Of a stretch of DNA of 64,000 nt, positions 62,290-64,000 are shown in pieces (position 1 is the stretch's first letter; every line of letters begins with the position of its first letter). The position numbers were made by a program, and so were the translations under genes. The notes below the pieces were generated by a model. That model was given only the letters and a program-made list of their open reading frames with translations, was not told the DNA's origin and did no database searches. The DNA is from JACDAN01 sp963834825 (GTDB lineage Bacteria > Actinomycetota > Thermoleophilia > Gaiellales > Gaiellaceae). The stretch is taken from assembly GCA_963834825.1 (NCBI GenBank), contig CAWICZ010000008.1, forward strand, positions 1 to 64,000, written 5' to 3'.

Positions 62290-64000
62290 CTACGCTCGCG
62301 CAACGCTCGGCGTTGCAACGACCGAGTCGCGGCGGAATTGCCGCGCGCCGCCCGCTGATCCGCTGGGCCTGGCGCCTGTTCCGCCGCGAGTGGCGCCAGC
62401 AGCTCCTGGTGGTGACGCTCCTCACCGTCGCTGTCGCTGCCGCAATCGGCAGCATCACGATCGCCTACAACTCAGTTCCCGCCGACAACAGCGACTTCGG
62501 CTCGGGCAACCAAGTGCTCACGTTCGACGGCGCCGATCCGCGAAAGCTCCAGGCGGGACTCGACGCCGCCAAGAAATCGTTCGGAACGATCGACGTGATC
62601 GGCCATCGCTCGGTGCCTGTCCCCGGCAGCGTCGAAAAGGTGGATTACCGGTCGCAAATCCCCGGCGGCGCCTACGGCGGCGAGCTGCTCACGCTGCGCC
62701 GCGGCAACTACCCGGTGCGCCCCGGCCAGGTCGCCGTCACCGACGGGGTGGCGGAGTCTCTGCGGCTCGAGATCGGGTCAACCTTGGCGCTCGACGGGCG
62801 ACGACGAACCGTCGTAGGCATCGTCGAGAACCCGAGCAAGCTGAGCGACGAGTTCGCTCTCGTCTCCCCCGCTTCCGCCAGCCCGGACCACGTCGATGTT
62901 CTCGTCGGAACGACGGAAGTGCCCGAGTCCTTCATGCAATCCCAGGATGACCGCTCCCGCTCGGCCTGGGCGGGCTCCATGGTTAGCGGAAGCGACGTCA
63001 GCGGTGCGGCAGAGACGTTGCTGATGTTCTCCGTGGCCACCGTCTTCCTCCTCCTTGCTTCGCTGGTTGCCGCCGCAGGGTTCGCAGTCGTCGCGCAGCG
63101 ACGGCTCCGCCAGCTCGGCATGCTCGCTGCCGTCGGCGCCACGGAGAAGCACCTCCGTCTCGTGCTGTTGTGGAACGGCGCCGTCGTCGGGACGCTCGCC
63201 GCATTCATCGGGACCATCGCGGGTCTCGCGCTCTGGGTCGTTTTCGCCCCGACTCTCGAGTCGGCGGTCGACCATCGCATCGACCCGCTCAGCCTTCCCT
63301 GGGCTCTGATCGCGCTGGCCATCGTCCTCGCAGTCGTCGGGGCAACGGCCGCTGCCTGGTGGCCAGGGCGAACGATCGCCCGCCTCCCCGTCATGCTCGC
63401 GCTCTCGGGGCGACCGCCCAAGCCGAGGCCCGCACGCCACTCGGCGATCGCGGCCGCAGCGCTGATTGCGGTCGGCATCGGCAGTCTCGCCCTGTCAGAC
63501 CGGGACCGCCCACTGCTCATCATCGCCGGGCTCGTGGCAACGATCCTCGGCACGCTGCTCCTGGGTCCATTGGCGATTCGCCTCTTCGTCCGGACGGCCG
63601 GGCACGCTCCGATCGCCGTGCGCTTGGCGCTGCGAGACCTCGCCCGCTACCAGGCCCGCTCCGGTGCGGCACTCGCCGCCATCACTCTTGCTCTCGGCAT
63701 CGCCGCGACCGTCGTCATCATCGCGGCGGCCGAGGAGAAGCAGTCAGCCGGCGAAGCGCCCAACCTGTCCAACCGGCAGATCCGCGTGTACACCGGTGCT
63801 ACGCCGGAGCCGGACTTCGTCCCGATCCAGACGCCCGCCCAGCTCGAACGAATGGCTGCCGGCGTCCGCCGACTCGCGGCGGATCTCGACGACGCGGCCG
63901 TGATCCCCCTCCACAGCGCCGTCCAACCGGGCGAACAGCCCGGAGTCATCGACGGCATCCGAGTCCTCGACGCGGAAACTCTCTCACGGAAGACCGATGA
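62286..64000 (+). CDS. FtsX-family ABC transporter permease (partial, runs off window)
   Basis: An open frame of at least 571 codons to the right edge. LIRWAWRLFRREWRQQLLVV begins it, then membrane segment LLTVAVAAAIGSITIAY, a MacB-like periplasmic domain (~60-240), and membrane helices ETLLMFSVATVFLLLASLV, GAVVGTLAAFIGTIAGLALW and SLPWALIALAIVLAVVGA. A second FtsX-like part begins at RLALRDLARYQARSGAALAA, so this is a large two-domain permease like those of peptide or lipid exporters. ATG 62286 overlaps the ATPase stop. The C-terminus lies beyond the window. Confidence 0.9.
   Translation, partial: MTTLAQRSALQRPSRGGIAARRPLIRWAWRLFRREWRQQLLVVTLLTVAVAAAIGSITIAYNSVPADNSDFGSGNQVLTFDGADPRKLQAGLDAAKKSFGTIDVIGHRSVPVPGSVEKVDYRSQIPGGAYGGELLTLRRGNYPVRPGQVAVTDGVAESLRLEIGSTLALDGRRRTVVGIVENPSKLSDEFALVSPASASPDHVDVLVGTTEVPESFMQSQDDRSRSAWAGSMVSGSDVSGAAETLLMFSVATVFLLLASLVAAAGFAVVAQRRLRQLGMLAAVGATEKHLRLVLLWNGAVVGTLAAFIGTIAGLALWVVFAPTLESAVDHRIDPLSLPWALIALAIVLAVVGATAAAWWPGRTIARLPVMLALSGRPPKPRPARHSAIAAAALIAVGIGSLALSDRDRPLLIIAGLVATILGTLLLGPLAIRLFVRTAGHAPIAVRLALRDLARYQARSGAALAAITLALGIAATVVIIAAAEEKQSAGEAPNLSNRQIRVYTGATPEPDFVPIQTPAQLERMAAGVRRLAADLDDAAVIPLHSAVQPGEQPGVIDGIRVLDAETLSRKTD

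Overview
The window is high-GC bacterial chromosome, densely packed and with many GTG/TTG starts and 4-bp ATGA/GTGA gene overlaps. The gene content (an F420-type LLM oxidoreductase, many DHFR-like, VOC, cupin and alpha/beta-hydrolase paralogues, an FtsX/PadR exporter, a short RpoD-like sigma factor, a zinc-type L31 and a small 'DWHQVAxLVxRGC' protein) suggests an Actinomycetota genome, probably a deep branch such as Thermoleophilia. That placement is inference. No rRNA, tRNA, CRISPR array, prophage or intact insertion sequence was seen.

Layout. 0-9.4 kb: small detoxification and redox enzymes (two epoxide-hydrolase-type hydrolases, two cupins, an AlkZ-like protein, two DHFR-like reductases, GNAT, quinone reductase, NDH-2/SQR-like flavoprotein). 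9.4-19.8 kb: a large DUF4062/NB-ARC/TPR STAND protein, a GAF protein, an overlapping TetR / metallo-hydrolase / SRPBCC operon, an ABC-2 transporter with a frameshifted ATPase, then cupin, VOC, GNAT-like and esterase genes. 19.8-25.2 kb: rpmE with a cysteine-less DksA-like gene, a divergent FtsH, a cNMP-binding / FMN reductase / YceI run, and a MarR regulator. 25.2-35.7 kb: an accessory stretch of one-gene units (hydrolase, peptidase E, YciI, VOC, GNAT, methyltransferase, GFA). Copies of a short dispersed repeat separate nearly all of them, and two gene remnants lie among them. 36-51 kb: core-like genes (sigma factor, topoisomerase III-like enzyme, PlsC, 5'-3' exonuclease, histidine phosphatase, histone-deacetylase-like amidohydrolase, two-component system, lipoprotein, F420 oxidoreductase, zinc peptidase, HerA-like ATPase, solute-binding protein, L,D-transpeptidase). 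51-59.5 kb: an overlapping quinone reductase / Gfo-Idh-MocA / aldo-keto reductase operon, then another DHFR-like gene, a PNPOx-like gene, a hydrolase, a Thr/Ser dehydratase, a second aldo-keto reductase and an FAD oxidase. 59.6-64 kb: a DUF885-like metallopeptidase and a PadR-ABC-FtsX exporter operon that runs off the right edge.

Two patterns stand out. First, a dispersed repeat (core CGCCTGGGCCAGCGT...CGGGAATG, sometimes joined to a second module GCTGAGTAG...GGATCAA) marks most gene borders between 28.4 and 35.3 kb, giving a cassette-like array. Second, six genes carry a total of eight frame lesions, each consistent with one extra base. Removing those bases restores full-length proteins, so either the assembly has insertion errors or these genes are recent pseudogenes.
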